Below the pieces are notes generated by a model. It searched no databases. It saw only the letters and a program-made list of their open reading frames with translations, and had not been told where the DNA came from. A program made the position numbers and the translations under genes. From assembly GCF_013114545.1 (NCBI RefSeq), contig NZ_VTXI01000006.1:62001-126000 (forward strand): 64,000 nucleotides of DNA, read 5' to 3'. This stretch comes from Vibrio sp. RE86. GTDB taxonomy: Bacteria > Pseudomonadota > Gammaproteobacteria > Enterobacterales > Vibrionaceae. This document shows, one piece after another, positions 49,169 through 58,945 of this stretch (position 1 is its first letter; each line of letters begins with the position of its first letter).

Positions 49169-50277
49169 AATGACTCCAGCATTCTATTTACGTGTTCTGA
49201 GCGAATATCCCAGCTATTTTGAGAGACATCGGCGTTATGGATTTGGTTCGGGTTAATCGCAACGCGACCAAGAGCGAGAGAGAATTGCTCTGCATCACGG
49301 ACAACGTCAACGTAGTCTTGGTACTGAGCCAAAGCAGGGAAAGGGGTGCTAATGATGTGACTACCAGCGGCAAGGTACTCAAGAAGTTTCAAAGGGCTGC
49401 ATGACTTAATTTGATCATTGGATACAAACGGTAGAAGACTGACATCCCAATGTTGACTGTATCTTGGTAGTTCATTATGAGGTCTTGGACCCAAATAATG
49501 GACATTTGATAACTCGGGTAAAGGGTTGGCTGATAGTTCAATAGGGCCAATAAACACAAATTCCCAATCCGGATTTTCACGGCATACTTGTTCGATTAAT
49601 GCATAGTCAAGCCACTGTGACAGACTGCCATAAAAACCGGCAACACGTCGTTTAGAACTGGGTAAATCAAGCGCTCTTGGTGCTGGTTGTTCAAACAATG
49701 TGGTATCTACGCCGTGAGGCAAATAGTGAGTCTTGGATTGGGGAAATTTAGTCACCAATTTAGAGCTGGCCGCGAGTATTAAATCCGCTCTGTCGACCAG
49801 ATGTGATTCGTGCTCAGCAACCGTGTGATGATCAACCCCAGCCAGCGAAGAGAAATCATCACCACAGTAATAGACCACGCTCGATTCACCAAGATGCCCG
49901 CAAAGGTCGGCGGTTGTAGGCAGCGAACTCCACAAAATAGGATTATTCAGCTTGAGATTTTTGATAACAGGCTTTAACTGAGCGCAGATTAAACTCTTCG
50001 CAACATAGCGAGCGAAAGTAGATTTAGGCGCGGGAATGGTGCGCAAGTTTACGATGGTGATATTGTCGTGATAATTCTCACTACTGAAGCCGCTCTTTGA
50101 TTGGCCTAGCAACTTGTTCAGCGCACGTTGGATGTCATGCTTAGTGAACTTGGGTTGACGCAGCCCGATAGAGTTAACCCAAAGCACTTTTCGCGTTTTG
50201 GCGAGTCGAGTGACAATATGTTGAGTGCTAGAAGGCAGGCCGCCAAAATCTTCACCAAATACAATTAAATCTCTCAT
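49165..50277 (-). CDS. sypN: SypN, GT-B glycosyltransferase
   Basis: 370-residue glycosyltransferase of GT-B type with VIVFGED-like start, YLPHGVDTTLFEQP, GFYGSLSQWLDY, FIGPIELSANP and PLKLLEYLAAG near the donor site. No membrane helix. Assigned SypN by gene order (sypM-N-O). Overlaps sypO and follows sypM by nine bases, so it belongs to the sypMNO unit. Confidence 0.84.
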   Translation of the reverse strand: MRDLIVFGEDFGGLPSSTQHIVTRLAKTRKVLWVNSIGLRQPKFTKHDIQRALNKLLGQSKSGFSSENYHDNITIVNLRTIPAPKSTFARYVAKSLICAQLKPVIKNLKLNNPILWSSLPTTADLCGHLGESSVVYYCGDDFSSLAGVDHHTVAEHESHLVDRADLILAASSKLVTKFPQSKTHYLPHGVDTTLFEQPAPRALDLPSSKRRVAGFYGSLSQWLDYALIEQVCRENPDWEFVFIGPIELSANPLPELSNVHYLGPRPHNELPRYSQHWDVSLLPFVSNDQIKSCSPLKLLEYLAAGSHIISTPFPALAQYQDYVDVVRDAEQFSLALGRVAINPNQIHNADVSQNSWDIRSEHVNRMLESL

Positions 50278-50286
50278 GACCGCCTC

Positions 50287-51000
50287 CTAGTTGTTCAACT
50301 GCTTCACAACACGAGCAGGATTCCCTGCCGCAACAACAAACGGCGGTAAGCTTTTAGTCACAACGCTGCCTGTCCCTACAATGGTTCCTTCTCCAATCGT
50401 GACGTTTGGACACACGGTTACGTTTGTCCCAAGCCAAACGTCTTTTTCGAGCACAATGTCGCCGACATTTTCATCTAAGTCGCCGTGGCCCTGAGCTCGC
50501 AACTCTGCATCGAGCGAGTGGCCTGAATAACCGAATAGAAAAGCGCGCCCAGCGATACGCACGTTGTCACCGATGATGATGCGCTGACCGACTGCAAACG
50601 TGCTTTGCCAGCCGATATCAACGTTACTGCCAACAATCAGTTTCGGATTTTGTGATTGTGGCCTTGCACTGAACGTGGTTTGGCCTGAAATGCGACAGTC
50701 ATTCCCGAGTGAAAAAGAGAGAGGCCCTGAAATAAAGGGCACTCCACCGAATAGATAGAGGCCGCGGCCATACGCATCAAGCTTCCCTTTAAAGGCGGGG
50801 GTATGGATGAAGACACGAATCAATGCACTAAGTAGCGTTGTAACCAGCTGATAAGCGCAAGCGACAACCTTATTGAAGAACTTAGGGGTTGGAATATCGC
50901 ACGCTCTTATCGATTTCAAGATGGCAAACATGCGGCGGTAAGTGGGGTTGTCGTGTTCCTTCAACCAAGTTTTGAATTCATTCATCTGACTAGCCAACAT
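50287..51000 (-). CDS. sypM: SypM, hexapeptide acyltransferase
   Basis: 237-residue left-handed beta-helix acetyltransferase: repeated (L/I/V)-G-x-x-x-x units such as IIIGDNVRIAGRAFLFG and VWLGTNVTVCPNVTIGEGTIVGTGSVVTKSLP, ending PARVVKQL. Probably O-acetylates a repeat-unit sugar. The ATG at 51000 has AAGGAG; a second ATG five codons in is less likely. First gene of the sypMNO unit. Confidence 0.88.
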   Translation of the reverse strand: MLASQMNEFKTWLKEHDNPTYRRMFAILKSIRACDIPTPKFFNKVVACAYQLVTTLLSALIRVFIHTPAFKGKLDAYGRGLYLFGGVPFISGPLSFSLGNDCRISGQTTFSARPQSQNPKLIVGSNVDIGWQSTFAVGQRIIIGDNVRIAGRAFLFGYSGHSLDAELRAQGHGDLDENVGDIVLEKDVWLGTNVTVCPNVTIGEGTIVGTGSVVTKSLPPFVVAAGNPARVVKQLNN

Positions 51001-51038
51001 ATCGAGCTCCTTATTCTTCTCGCTATGCAGTAGTCATT

Positions 51039-51053
51039 TCATGTTGCGTGCCA
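51039..51053 (-). promoter_or_regulatory. Weak sigma54-type element upstream of sypM
   Basis: Minus strand TGGCAC-GCAAC-ATGA: the -24 half is perfect, while the -12 half matches TTGC poorly. It is supported by position (39 bases from the sypM ATG) and by the enhancer-like palindrome 60 bases further upstream. Confidence 0.45.
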
Positions 51054-51108
51054 AAATAAAAATAGATATATATCAGCACGTTAGCTTGATCAATGGAGAG
51101 GCGCTTAC

Positions 51109-52473
51109 CTATTTCTCATTTTGAGAATACTTTTGCGTAAGCTTTGATAGAGCTATACACAGTGCTGCGAGAATATAAAGAGGCCAGGTAAAGCCTTGTG
51201 TAAGGAAGGTACCAGATACAATCGTGCCAACGATCCCGGCATAAACAGCGACTGAAGTTGCAAGAAGATAAGGCGACGGAGAGGTGACCGAAGACTCGAG
51301 TCTTTTTAAGCTTTGGCGACTGGTTTTCATCAAGGAAACAATGATGCCAATAAATACAATTAGACCTAAGAACCCTGTTTCTGCCAGAACCCCAAACCAA
51401 GTGCTGTGAACGGCGTGATTGAGACCATCCCAATGGGGACTGTAGAAAAAGTAGTTGGCGTAAAAGTTGTTCAGGCCGACACCTGTTAGCGGGTTATCTA
51501 ACGCCATTTTAAACGCTGCCTCCCACGCGTAGAGTCGACCCATTGCAGAGGCATCAATTCCTGCCTCTGCAGCTCCACCTGATTGACGATCTGAGATGCC
51601 GGCGACTGCGAAAAGCACCAAAAGGGCGATGACACCAATCGTAATCAGTAACATTTTTGATCGGATTAGGCGCAAGCCAAAAATACCAAACACCGCGACG
51701 GAACCAAGCAGGCCACCACGGCTTTGTGTGGCGATAACGGCTGACATGGCAAAGATAAGGCATAAAATCCCCAACACTCGATTGGCACCGATTCCTTTCG
51801 TTGTTGCAAAGCTGATTGCGAAGGCAAGGGGAAACATGAGCACCAATGAAAGGTCGTTCGGATCGCCTAAGACGGAGCCAAGTTGACGTCCTATCGTTAC
51901 ACGTGAACCTTCTACAATCCCAATACCGTTGACGGAGTTATAAAGTGCGACCAATGAAATCAGCATACCTGTCCAAATGATCAACGATGAAATTTGCTTA
52001 ACCGATTTCTCTGAAGTGACAAGCCAAGCGATGGCGAACGTCATCAGAATGATTTTCCAGTAAATATTCTTAAAGTAGGTAATGGCCAATCCAGGGTTGG
52101 AAGACAAGACTGCTCCAATGATAACCAGTACCCAAAACACCGTTAACCACGTAAAAGTTGGGTGCCAATACATCTGAATTTTACGGCTGATGATACTGTG
52201 CCAAAGTAAGCCTGCTAATGCGCCTAAAGAAAGCAGTAGTGGAATTTTGAGAGAATAAAGCGGTGCGAACGCTTCGTGGATTCGAAAGAATGAGAACAAC
52301 ACAAAGAGTGAGACTAACCAGAACGTTTGATTGAGAACAAACAAGACTCCAAGTGGTGCAAAACAAAGCACGACAACGATCGCAGGGTGCGGAACTGCGC
52401 TCCAGACAAAAGCTAAAGAGGTGCATGCTAGCATCATGAATGCGATGGTTCGATTGCGAGAGGCAGTGTTCAT
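51109..52473 (-). CDS. sypL: SypL, O-antigen polymerase/ligase-like protein
   Basis: 454 residues with about eleven or twelve transmembrane helices and the Wzy_C/O-antigen ligase region (ATQSRGGLLGSVAVFG, then a periplasmic loop with GVGLNNFYANY and HAVHSTWFGVLAETG, where the conserved His lies). It should polymerise or ligate repeat units at the outer face of the inner membrane. Overlaps sypK by four bases. Assigned SypL by order. Confidence 0.87.
   Translation of the reverse strand: MNTASRNRTIAFMMLACTSLAFVWSAVPHPAIVVVLCFAPLGVLFVLNQTFWLVSLFVLFSFFRIHEAFAPLYSLKIPLLLSLGALAGLLWHSIISRKIQMYWHPTFTWLTVFWVLVIIGAVLSSNPGLAITYFKNIYWKIILMTFAIAWLVTSEKSVKQISSLIIWTGMLISLVALYNSVNGIGIVEGSRVTIGRQLGSVLGDPNDLSLVLMFPLAFAISFATTKGIGANRVLGILCLIFAMSAVIATQSRGGLLGSVAVFGIFGLRLIRSKMLLITIGVIALLVLFAVAGISDRQSGGAAEAGIDASAMGRLYAWEAAFKMALDNPLTGVGLNNFYANYFFYSPHWDGLNHAVHSTWFGVLAETGFLGLIVFIGIIVSLMKTSRQSLKRLESSVTSPSPYLLATSVAVYAGIVGTIVSGTFLTQGFTWPLYILAALCIALSKLTQKYSQNEK
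51113..51127. promoter_or_regulatory. SypG-enhancer-like palindrome upstream of sypM
   Basis: TTCTCATTTTGAGAA is a perfect inverted repeat (6-3-6) matching the V. fischeri SypG element. It lies in the last codons of sypL. Confidence 0.72.
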
Positions 52474-53897
52474 GACGTTTTACTCACAAGGTTTTGCAGG
52501 CTCAACCAGGTCGCTTTGATCTGTTTACGTTCGAGTAATTCAAAGCGAACGGCGAGGGCAGCAAGTAATAACGGCTGCATAACAAGCATGAGCAGCGAGA
52601 CTTCCAATTGCGATTGAAAACGACTGGTGATCAAGAACAAAGTTGTGAGCACGATTAGGGCTAGCAACCCTGTATGTTGATAGGCGAGCGGAGTTAAGCT
52701 CTGACTCTGTATAAGCGTTGCGATAAATCGACAAACTTGCCCAACAATAAGCGCCAGTAGAATGGCAACAAGTCCGCTGCCGATAGTGAGATAAAACACG
52801 CATAGTGCGATGAGCGTAGAAACGATGTTAATGATAAGAAGGCGGGACGTTTTTTGAGAATAGAGGATCCCGAAGTTAGTTAACTCAACCAGCTCTTTAA
52901 ACAGCATCATCGCGATGGCCAAGCCGACGTATTGGGCTGCAAGTGCATACTCGTCGGGTAGAACGGTCAGAATAAAAATTTGGCTCATCCAGGAGGCTGT
53001 TACTGCAATGACACACAGTAATAAAACCCCATATTGCACAATTTTGGTGGTGTAGTGACGGCCTTGTGATTCGTAAGCATGGAAGCGTTTCGGCATCCAC
53101 CACATATGAAAGGGTTGAAGCATGATGCCGACAGCAAGGGCAAATTTTGCTGCGATCGCGTAAATACCTAAGGTCGATAAATCGGTGGTTCCGGCAATTA
53201 GCCAGCGCTCTGCGCCACTCAAACCAAACGCGACCATACCGGAAAGCATGATTGGTGTGGAGTATTTGATATAGCGCTTGTACGACACAAAAGGTGGTAA
53301 AGAAAGTGTAAAACCAATCTTGAAATGCAAATAGATAAATTGGCCAAGAGTACAGATGACATTGAAGGCGAAAAGTACCTCGACACTCGGGAATTGGGTC
53401 AGGGCAACAATCAGTAGCACGACCTGCATCGCAACGGTACATATACAGACTTGGAAGAATAGCTTAGCTTCGTTTTGTAACCTTAACCAAGCAAGCGCGA
53501 TGGCCAATGGCGCTTCATAGATCAACACAATCGTAATGAGCGTTGCAATTGCTGAGTTAATCTCCTTTACCTGCCAAGGACTGATGGAGTAGCCAATGTA
53601 GATGAGACTACCAAAGAAGAGTGACATCAAGCAGGTGGCACTGTATAAGCGAGCGGCTTGTTGTTTTTGCTGACTTGAGTCTTCTATAGTGCCGATAAAA
53701 CGGTAAAGGTTTTCATGCATTGCAAGCCCGACAAGCAAACTGAAAAATACCGTGGTAATAGAAATATACTCAAGGTGCCCAAGCTGCGCGGGGGAGAGGA
53801 AATGCGCCATCAAAGGCAACGTGATCAGCGAAACTCCTTTCATCAAGAAAATACTGACGGCGTATAGGCTCATGCTCTTTAAATAATCGTGACGCAT
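52470..53897 (-). CDS. sypK: SypK, Wzx-type lipid-linked oligosaccharide flippase
   Basis: 475-residue polytopic protein with about fourteen helices in the MATE/polysaccharide-exporter pattern. The first helices read YAVSIFLMKGVSLITLPLMAHFLSPAQLG, typical of Wzx/RfbX. It flips undecaprenyl-linked repeat units. Followed by sypL with a four-base overlap and preceded by sypJ with an 11-base gap, so it is in the sypIJKL unit. Confidence 0.9.
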   Translation of the reverse strand: MRHDYLKSMSLYAVSIFLMKGVSLITLPLMAHFLSPAQLGHLEYISITTVFFSLLVGLAMHENLYRFIGTIEDSSQQKQQAARLYSATCLMSLFFGSLIYIGYSISPWQVKEINSAIATLITIVLIYEAPLAIALAWLRLQNEAKLFFQVCICTVAMQVVLLIVALTQFPSVEVLFAFNVICTLGQFIYLHFKIGFTLSLPPFVSYKRYIKYSTPIMLSGMVAFGLSGAERWLIAGTTDLSTLGIYAIAAKFALAVGIMLQPFHMWWMPKRFHAYESQGRHYTTKIVQYGVLLLCVIAVTASWMSQIFILTVLPDEYALAAQYVGLAIAMMLFKELVELTNFGILYSQKTSRLLIINIVSTLIALCVFYLTIGSGLVAILLALIVGQVCRFIATLIQSQSLTPLAYQHTGLLALIVLTTLFLITSRFQSQLEVSLLMLVMQPLLLAALAVRFELLERKQIKATWLSLQNLVSKTS

Positions 53898-53908
53898 ACT
53901 TTGTCCCT

Positions 53909-55108
53909 CTAACGTTGCTTCAACTGAGCTAATTCGGCTGAGGTCAAACGCGAAATGGCTTTTTCATCATTGATGAGTTGGGCAAAGCGGTGATAACGAT
54001 AGTCTGCTCGATATTGTTTGGCCAATTTCATCGCATGTTTGCCGCAAGATTGCAGCAGCCCATTCTCAGAGGCGGCATACAAGAGTGCATCAGCCAGTGC
54101 GTTCGCGTCACTCGGTTGATACTTAATGCAATCGACATTGTGTGTCAGTTGTTGATCCCAGAACGCACCATCTTGAGGAATTATCACGCACATCCCTGCG
54201 GCGAGTGCTTCTAGTATCGATAAGCCAAAAGGCTCTTTGTGACTGGTTGAAATGAAGATATTAGATTGGGTTCGAATTTCATCTAGATTGTCCGGATCGT
54301 CATACCATTGCACTTGATTTTGGTTTCTCGGTGCATCCGTTATCGGCAGGGAGGTATCTTTAGGGCGAATAAAACAGATGTTGAGTGGAAAGGTACGTAC
54401 TTGAGTTGAAATGGCAAACGCGTCTAACATGCAGTCGAGACCTTTCCATTTAAGTAAAGATGCACCCCACATGAAAGTTGGCATAGTGTGTTGGCATGGG
54501 GATGGCCAACGTGAACGGGGGATTCCGTTAACAAAGGACTGAAAACGATCAGATTTTAAATGTGATTCCGCGACGGCGTTGGAATCTTCAACTCCCGTTA
54601 CATGGCTAAGGTATGCAGCAAGTGCGTGCTTTAAACTTGAACGTGTTGAAGGTAAATAAAGCACCGTATCTGCTTTGGTTAAGCAGTAGCCGATTGAACG
54701 TGATAAGCCGACGTTTCCGTGTATAAACTGAATTACGGAAACGGAGCTGATCATTTTATAGAGATAAATTGCCATATCGATACCAGGGCCGGAAGCGCCA
54801 ACGATTTTATGGATCTTTTGGGCTTTTAACGCAACGACAATCAGCTGAAGGCACAAAACGCTCTGGGCAAACCAATAAAGCAAACCATGTTGCTTTTTAC
54901 TCAAGTAAGAGCGCTGGTAAAGAGTCACTATCGAGACTTTGTGAGTATGATGAAAGTCGCTATCACGCCAGAACTCAGGCGTTGCTGTTAAAACAATAAA
55001 CTCATTGTCCTGAGTGCGGCATTCAGCCAACGCATCACATGTCGCTACTTTTGAGCCGCCTTTGAAAGTGACAGGATCAAAAACGAGTGTTTTTCTACAA
55101 TTAGCCAT
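53909..55108 (-). CDS. sypJ: SypJ, GT-B glycosyltransferase
   Basis: 399-residue GT4-like enzyme: VTFKGGSKVATCDAL at the N-terminus for acceptor recognition, SRSIGYCL, FMWGASLLKWKGLDCMLDAF starting the donor domain, and SHKEPFGLSILEALAAGMCV carrying the E-x7-E motif. No membrane helices. Its start overlaps the 3' end of sypI by eight bases. Assigned SypJ by order. Confidence 0.85.
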   Translation of the reverse strand: MANCRKTLVFDPVTFKGGSKVATCDALAECRTQDNEFIVLTATPEFWRDSDFHHTHKVSIVTLYQRSYLSKKQHGLLYWFAQSVLCLQLIVVALKAQKIHKIVGASGPGIDMAIYLYKMISSVSVIQFIHGNVGLSRSIGYCLTKADTVLYLPSTRSSLKHALAAYLSHVTGVEDSNAVAESHLKSDRFQSFVNGIPRSRWPSPCQHTMPTFMWGASLLKWKGLDCMLDAFAISTQVRTFPLNICFIRPKDTSLPITDAPRNQNQVQWYDDPDNLDEIRTQSNIFISTSHKEPFGLSILEALAAGMCVIIPQDGAFWDQQLTHNVDCIKYQPSDANALADALLYAASENGLLQSCGKHAMKLAKQYRADYRYHRFAQLINDEKAISRLTSAELAQLKQR

Positions 55109-56306
55109 GCTGACCTCCCGTAGATAGACGGTTGATGACGAACGTTTTTACTGGCGAGAAAAGATTAACCACAGAACGAGGTTGTGATTTGGGCTCTGTG
55201 AGTAACTGACGATAGACGCGCTCAATCTTTTTACACGACACCGCAACCGAGTGATGTTTGATGATGTAGTGGTACGCTTTTTCGCCAAGTGTCTGAGCAA
55301 TTTTCGGATTATTGATGACGATACGCATGGCTTTTGCCATTGGCGCGACGCCATGATTAGGAAACAAAACGCCTGTCTTACCATGAGAGATAAATTCTGG
55401 AATCCCTCCTTCAAATGGAGCGACGACAGGAAGCTTTGCAAGTGCGGCTTCTGCCACCGCGAGACCAAATGCTTCACTTCGAGCTCCACTGATAAAGGCG
55501 TTACATCCTTTAAGCCAACCCAGTACATTTCTTTGTTCACCGACAAAATGAACATGATCTTGTAGATGCTGATACTCGGATTGTTGTTCTAAGGTGGCGC
55601 GAAGCGGGCCATCACCGATGACAACTAGGTGTGTGTTGGGGTATTCGAGGGTGACATGGCGCAAAGCAGTGAGGATGCGATCAACGCCTTTTCTTGCGAT
55701 AAGTGAACCAACGGTGGCAAAAATAAAGTGGTCCTCAGGAATGTTCAGCTCTTGATGAACATTCCTTGGAACTTGTTTCTCTAATATCTCGGTATTGATG
55801 CCATTGTGAATTACAGTGAGCTTTTCACTAGGAAAACCATCATCAGTGATATTTTGAGCAACGTGTCGGCTGACTGCAATCACGTGCGGAGCGAGGTTTA
55901 ACCCGTAAGACAAACGTTCTCTGGCAGGATAGGTGCAGTGAAGTTGTGTTACTAGAGGAATCTTTTTCATGCGTGCAGCGATTAACATCCACTGGCAGGG
56001 CGCGCCACTGTTGACATGAATGAGATCAATGCGGTGCTTGTCGATCATCGCACAAGCAGCTGTCACTAATGATTTCCAAGCGAAAAGGTCAAACTTAGGC
56101 GCATGCCAACCGAGCAGCAAAGGAAACGAATCTTGATGACATGTTACGTAGCTTTGTTCCAGCTCTGTTTTTAAGGCTTCATTGTTTGTCCAAACAATCG
56201 GAGTGAAATGTTGTCTATCCAGATTATTAACAAGATCGAGCAGGCACTTCTCGCTACCTCGAATCCAATCGTCGCCATAATGTACAAATAATATTCGCTT
56301 TGCCAT
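55101..56306 (-). CDS. sypI: SypI, GT4 glycosyltransferase
   Basis: 401 residues from the ATG at 56306 behind TAGGAGTTGG; the TTG two codons upstream is not needed. GT-B fold: LFVHYGDDWIRGSEKCLLDL, VIHNGINTEIL, ATVGSLIARKGVDRILTAL, VVIGDGPLR and SGARSEAFGLAVAEAAL with the donor-site acids. First gene of the sypIJKL unit, with a perfect -24/-12 element 51 bases upstream of the ATG. Confidence 0.88.
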   Translation of the reverse strand: MAKRILFVHYGDDWIRGSEKCLLDLVNNLDRQHFTPIVWTNNEALKTELEQSYVTCHQDSFPLLLGWHAPKFDLFAWKSLVTAACAMIDKHRIDLIHVNSGAPCQWMLIAARMKKIPLVTQLHCTYPARERLSYGLNLAPHVIAVSRHVAQNITDDGFPSEKLTVIHNGINTEILEKQVPRNVHQELNIPEDHFIFATVGSLIARKGVDRILTALRHVTLEYPNTHLVVIGDGPLRATLEQQSEYQHLQDHVHFVGEQRNVLGWLKGCNAFISGARSEAFGLAVAEAALAKLPVVAPFEGGIPEFISHGKTGVLFPNHGVAPMAKAMRIVINNPKIAQTLGEKAYHYIIKHHSVAVSCKKIERVYRQLLTEPKSQPRSVVNLFSPVKTFVINRLSTGGQHG

Positions 56307-56356
56307 AACCAACTCCTAAACACGCTTCAACATAAAAGTGATATGAAGTGATTAGA

Positions 56357-56371
56357 GCAAACAGGGTGCCA
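56357..56371 (-). promoter_or_regulatory. Perfect sigma54 -24/-12 promoter of sypI
   Basis: Minus strand TGGCAC-CCTGT-TTGC, an exact match to the sigma54 consensus, in the 130-base gap between sypH and sypI. Confidence 0.9.
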
Positions 56372-56436
56372 GAGTTTAATTTTATGTAAGTTGTTATTAT
56401 TATTGAACTTATTTGGATTGATTTTGGGGCGAGCGA

Positions 56437-57489
56437 CTATTTCTCAATTTGAGAATCAGTTTGGGGACGTGAAGGGAAGTAAAGTGATAACAAATCGGGA
56501 ATGACGGCTTTGATTGAATAATGATTATTAATCGTGGTTCTTGCGCGTTCTCGTAACTGAGACTGTTGCTCGCTGCTTAACGAGACAATCTCGGTTAATT
56601 GTTGATTGAGTTCCACCATCGAAGCAGCGATATAGCCATTGTTACCGTGCACAATTAGCTTCGACATATTGCCAACATCAAGAGATAGAACAGGAATGCC
56701 GCGAGCCATCGCTTCCAAAGCTGTCATAGGAAGGCCTTCATAACGAGAACAGATGATCAGCAAGCCGATATTACTCCAAACACTCGGCATATCGGTTTGA
56801 TGACCGTGAAAGGTAACATTGCTAGGAGCACTGGATGTTAATGAAGCCAACATGGGGCCGTCACCGTAGATATTAAAACTTAACGTCTGATTAAGCTGTG
56901 CAAGTTCTAGTATTCTATCTGGCGCTTTTTCCTCGCTTAAGCGCCCAACAAAGGCAATCTGTTTACCGAAAGAGGGCTTAGTGTTTTGGTTGTCGACGAA
57001 GTTATTGAAGACTTCGGAACGAGTTAGAATCTTGGACGCAATTTTGTCACTGACTGAAATGGAACTATTAGAGATAAAACTGGAATATCGGTCGAGAGCA
57101 TCATAAATCGCGACAATCCCTTTTGGCGATTCGCCTGCATGATAAGTCGAGACTTGTCTAACTCCCGTCAAGAGTTTAGCCAGTTTGGATACGATGCTAG
57201 CCTTGTATCCGTGACTGTGCAGAACCGCAGGCTTGTGTGTTTTGATTTGGCTAAGCAAGTTTGAAAAGTAAGATTCGCCACCATCGCTTAGATAACCGAA
57301 GTCGATTTGATTCGCTTCAAGCTTATGTGCCAATTGGCTAGGGGAGTCGTAGCGGCGAACGAACCAAACTTTGAGTGGGGTATTGAATTGCTTGAGCCCT
57401 TTAGCGAGCTCAAGCACATGCGTTTCTATCCCACCAAAGGTGAGGCTGTCTATGACAAGCCAGACAGAATTAGACGAGTTGCTGCTCAT
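56437..57489 (-). CDS. sypH: SypH, GT4 glycosyltransferase
   Basis: 350-residue GT-B glycosyltransferase: WLVIDSLTFGGIETHVLELA at the N-terminus, LHSHGYKASIVSKLA, IAFVGRLSEEKAPDRILELA, NIYGDGPMLASL and CSRYEGLPMTALEAMARGIPVL. Its ATG lies 20 bases inside the end of sypG, so it is co-transcribed with the regulators. Assigned SypH by order. Confidence 0.86.
   Translation of the reverse strand: MSSNSSNSVWLVIDSLTFGGIETHVLELAKGLKQFNTPLKVWFVRRYDSPSQLAHKLEANQIDFGYLSDGGESYFSNLLSQIKTHKPAVLHSHGYKASIVSKLAKLLTGVRQVSTYHAGESPKGIVAIYDALDRYSSFISNSSISVSDKIASKILTRSEVFNNFVDNQNTKPSFGKQIAFVGRLSEEKAPDRILELAQLNQTLSFNIYGDGPMLASLTSSAPSNVTFHGHQTDMPSVWSNIGLLIICSRYEGLPMTALEAMARGIPVLSLDVGNMSKLIVHGNNGYIAASMVELNQQLTEIVSLSSEQQSQLRERARTTINNHYSIKAVIPDLLSLYFPSRPQTDSQIEK
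56441..56455. promoter_or_regulatory. SypG-enhancer-like palindrome upstream of sypI
   Basis: TTCTCAATTTGAGAA, a perfect 6-3-6 inverted repeat fitting the V. fischeri SypG element, 69 bases upstream of the sypI -24/-12 promoter and inside the last codons of sypH. Confidence 0.8.
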
Positions 57490-58921
57490 CCTCGGCTTCC
57501 CAAGCTTGTTTTTTGCGATAAACAGTAGAAGGACTTAACTCCAACAACACCGCAGCGTTCAATACATTGCCATCACAATAATCGATCGCTTGCTGAATGG
57601 TTTCACGCTCTATCTGCCACATTGGACGAATCTGTACCGGCTTGTCGCTAACACTTTCCATGCTCTCTACGCGGTGCTCACTTGGCTCCACAACTGTAGG
57701 GGTTGGAGTTGGAATCGTGGCTGTATGGCTTGGCTCAGCTTTTACACGTTTCGTTTGGCTGAACTGAGCAGGGAGGTGCTCAAGTCTTAAGTGGCTATCG
57801 TCATTCAGTACCACGATGTTTCTCACAATGTTTTGCAGTTGGCGAACATTGCCAGGCCAGTTATAACGCTTCAGAGTGGATTCAGCATCTCGGTGGATAG
57901 CTGAAAACTTTTTGCCATCTTCTTTGGCGTATAGCTTCAAAAAGTGGGTTGCTAAGGTAAGGATGTCGTTGCCGCGTTCACGCAGTGGCGGCATGTCTAC
58001 CGGTACGACATGGACTCGATAGTAGAGGTCTTCTCTAAAGCGACCTTCTTCGACTTCTAAAAGCGGATCTCGGTTGGTCGCACAGATGATTCTGACATCG
58101 ACTTTCATCTCTTTGTTTGCGCCAAGCGGAGTGAAGGTTCCGGTTTGTAAGAAACGCAGAAGCTTTTTCTGCATCTCAAGCTCCATTTCACACAATTCGT
58201 CTAGAAACAGTGTTCCTCCATGCGCCATTGAGGCTGCACCTTTACGGTCTGAAGTGGCTCCAGTGAAAGCGCCTTTAACATGGCCGAATATCTCACTTTC
58301 CATAAGATCTTTTGGGATCGCACCACAGTTAATCGCGATAAATGGCTTATCTTTACGCTTACTTTCTTGGTGGATGGCTTCTGCACAGACCTCTTTACCC
58401 GTACCGCTTTCTCCAATGATAAATACGCTGGCACTGGTTGGGGCAACCGAATCAATAATCTTATAGACCCCTTGCATCGGTAGACTAGAGCCAATAAATC
58501 CATGAAAACGGTTTCGATCGAATTTGTTTTCAATATCGTCGACAAGGTTCGCCAGTTTTACCTGCTGCAGGTGAAGGTTGATGGAGGTCTTTAAACGATC
58601 AGCGTTGATCGGCTTTTCAAGAAAGTCTTTAGCGCCTTTTTGCACCAGACTCACGGCTACGTCGACCGAGCCATGTGCCGTTGCTACAACGACAGAGGTT
58701 GGGATTTGTCGTTCGTTAATCCAATCAAGAATCTGCTCGCCATCCATATCGGGCAGTTTAAGATCGAGAATAACCAACTGTGGGACATTACGTTCAATAA
58801 AGGCGATGGCCTCTTTACCTGTCTCGACGTGAAATAGGTCATAGGGCTCGTCCTTGACATACTGCTTGTAGAGTATTGCCAGCGAAGTGGAGTCTTCGAT
58901 TAATAATACTTTGGGTTTCAT
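57470..58921 (-). CDS. sypG: SypG, sigma54-dependent response regulator
   Basis: Activates sigma54 promoters of the syp cluster. 483 residues: receiver domain (about 4-120) with LLIEDST and the Asp in LVILDLKLPDMDG. The AAA+ domain (about 145-370) has Walker A GESGTGKE, the sigma54-contact motif GAFTGA, FLDELCEM and GNVRQLQN. A Pro/Thr-rich linker (about 395-425) leads to a Fis-type helix-turn-helix (NVLNAAVLLELSPSTVYRKK). It follows sypF by 24 bases. Three probable target sites lie in this window. Confidence 0.94.
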   Translation of the reverse strand: MKPKVLLIEDSTSLAILYKQYVKDEPYDLFHVETGKEAIAFIERNVPQLVILDLKLPDMDGEQILDWINERQIPTSVVVATAHGSVDVAVSLVQKGAKDFLEKPINADRLKTSINLHLQQVKLANLVDDIENKFDRNRFHGFIGSSLPMQGVYKIIDSVAPTSASVFIIGESGTGKEVCAEAIHQESKRKDKPFIAINCGAIPKDLMESEIFGHVKGAFTGATSDRKGAASMAHGGTLFLDELCEMELEMQKKLLRFLQTGTFTPLGANKEMKVDVRIICATNRDPLLEVEEGRFREDLYYRVHVVPVDMPPLRERGNDILTLATHFLKLYAKEDGKKFSAIHRDAESTLKRYNWPGNVRQLQNIVRNIVVLNDDSHLRLEHLPAQFSQTKRVKAEPSHTATIPTPTPTVVEPSEHRVESMESVSDKPVQIRPMWQIERETIQQAIDYCDGNVLNAAVLLELSPSTVYRKKQAWEAEDEQQLV

Positions 58922-58945
58922 TGGCGATATCCTATCTTTAAGCCT

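Noticed and set aside
54769..54999. Plus-strand frames opposite the syp glycosyltransferases
   Set aside because: Antisense shadows of conserved minus-strand genes with no signals of their own.
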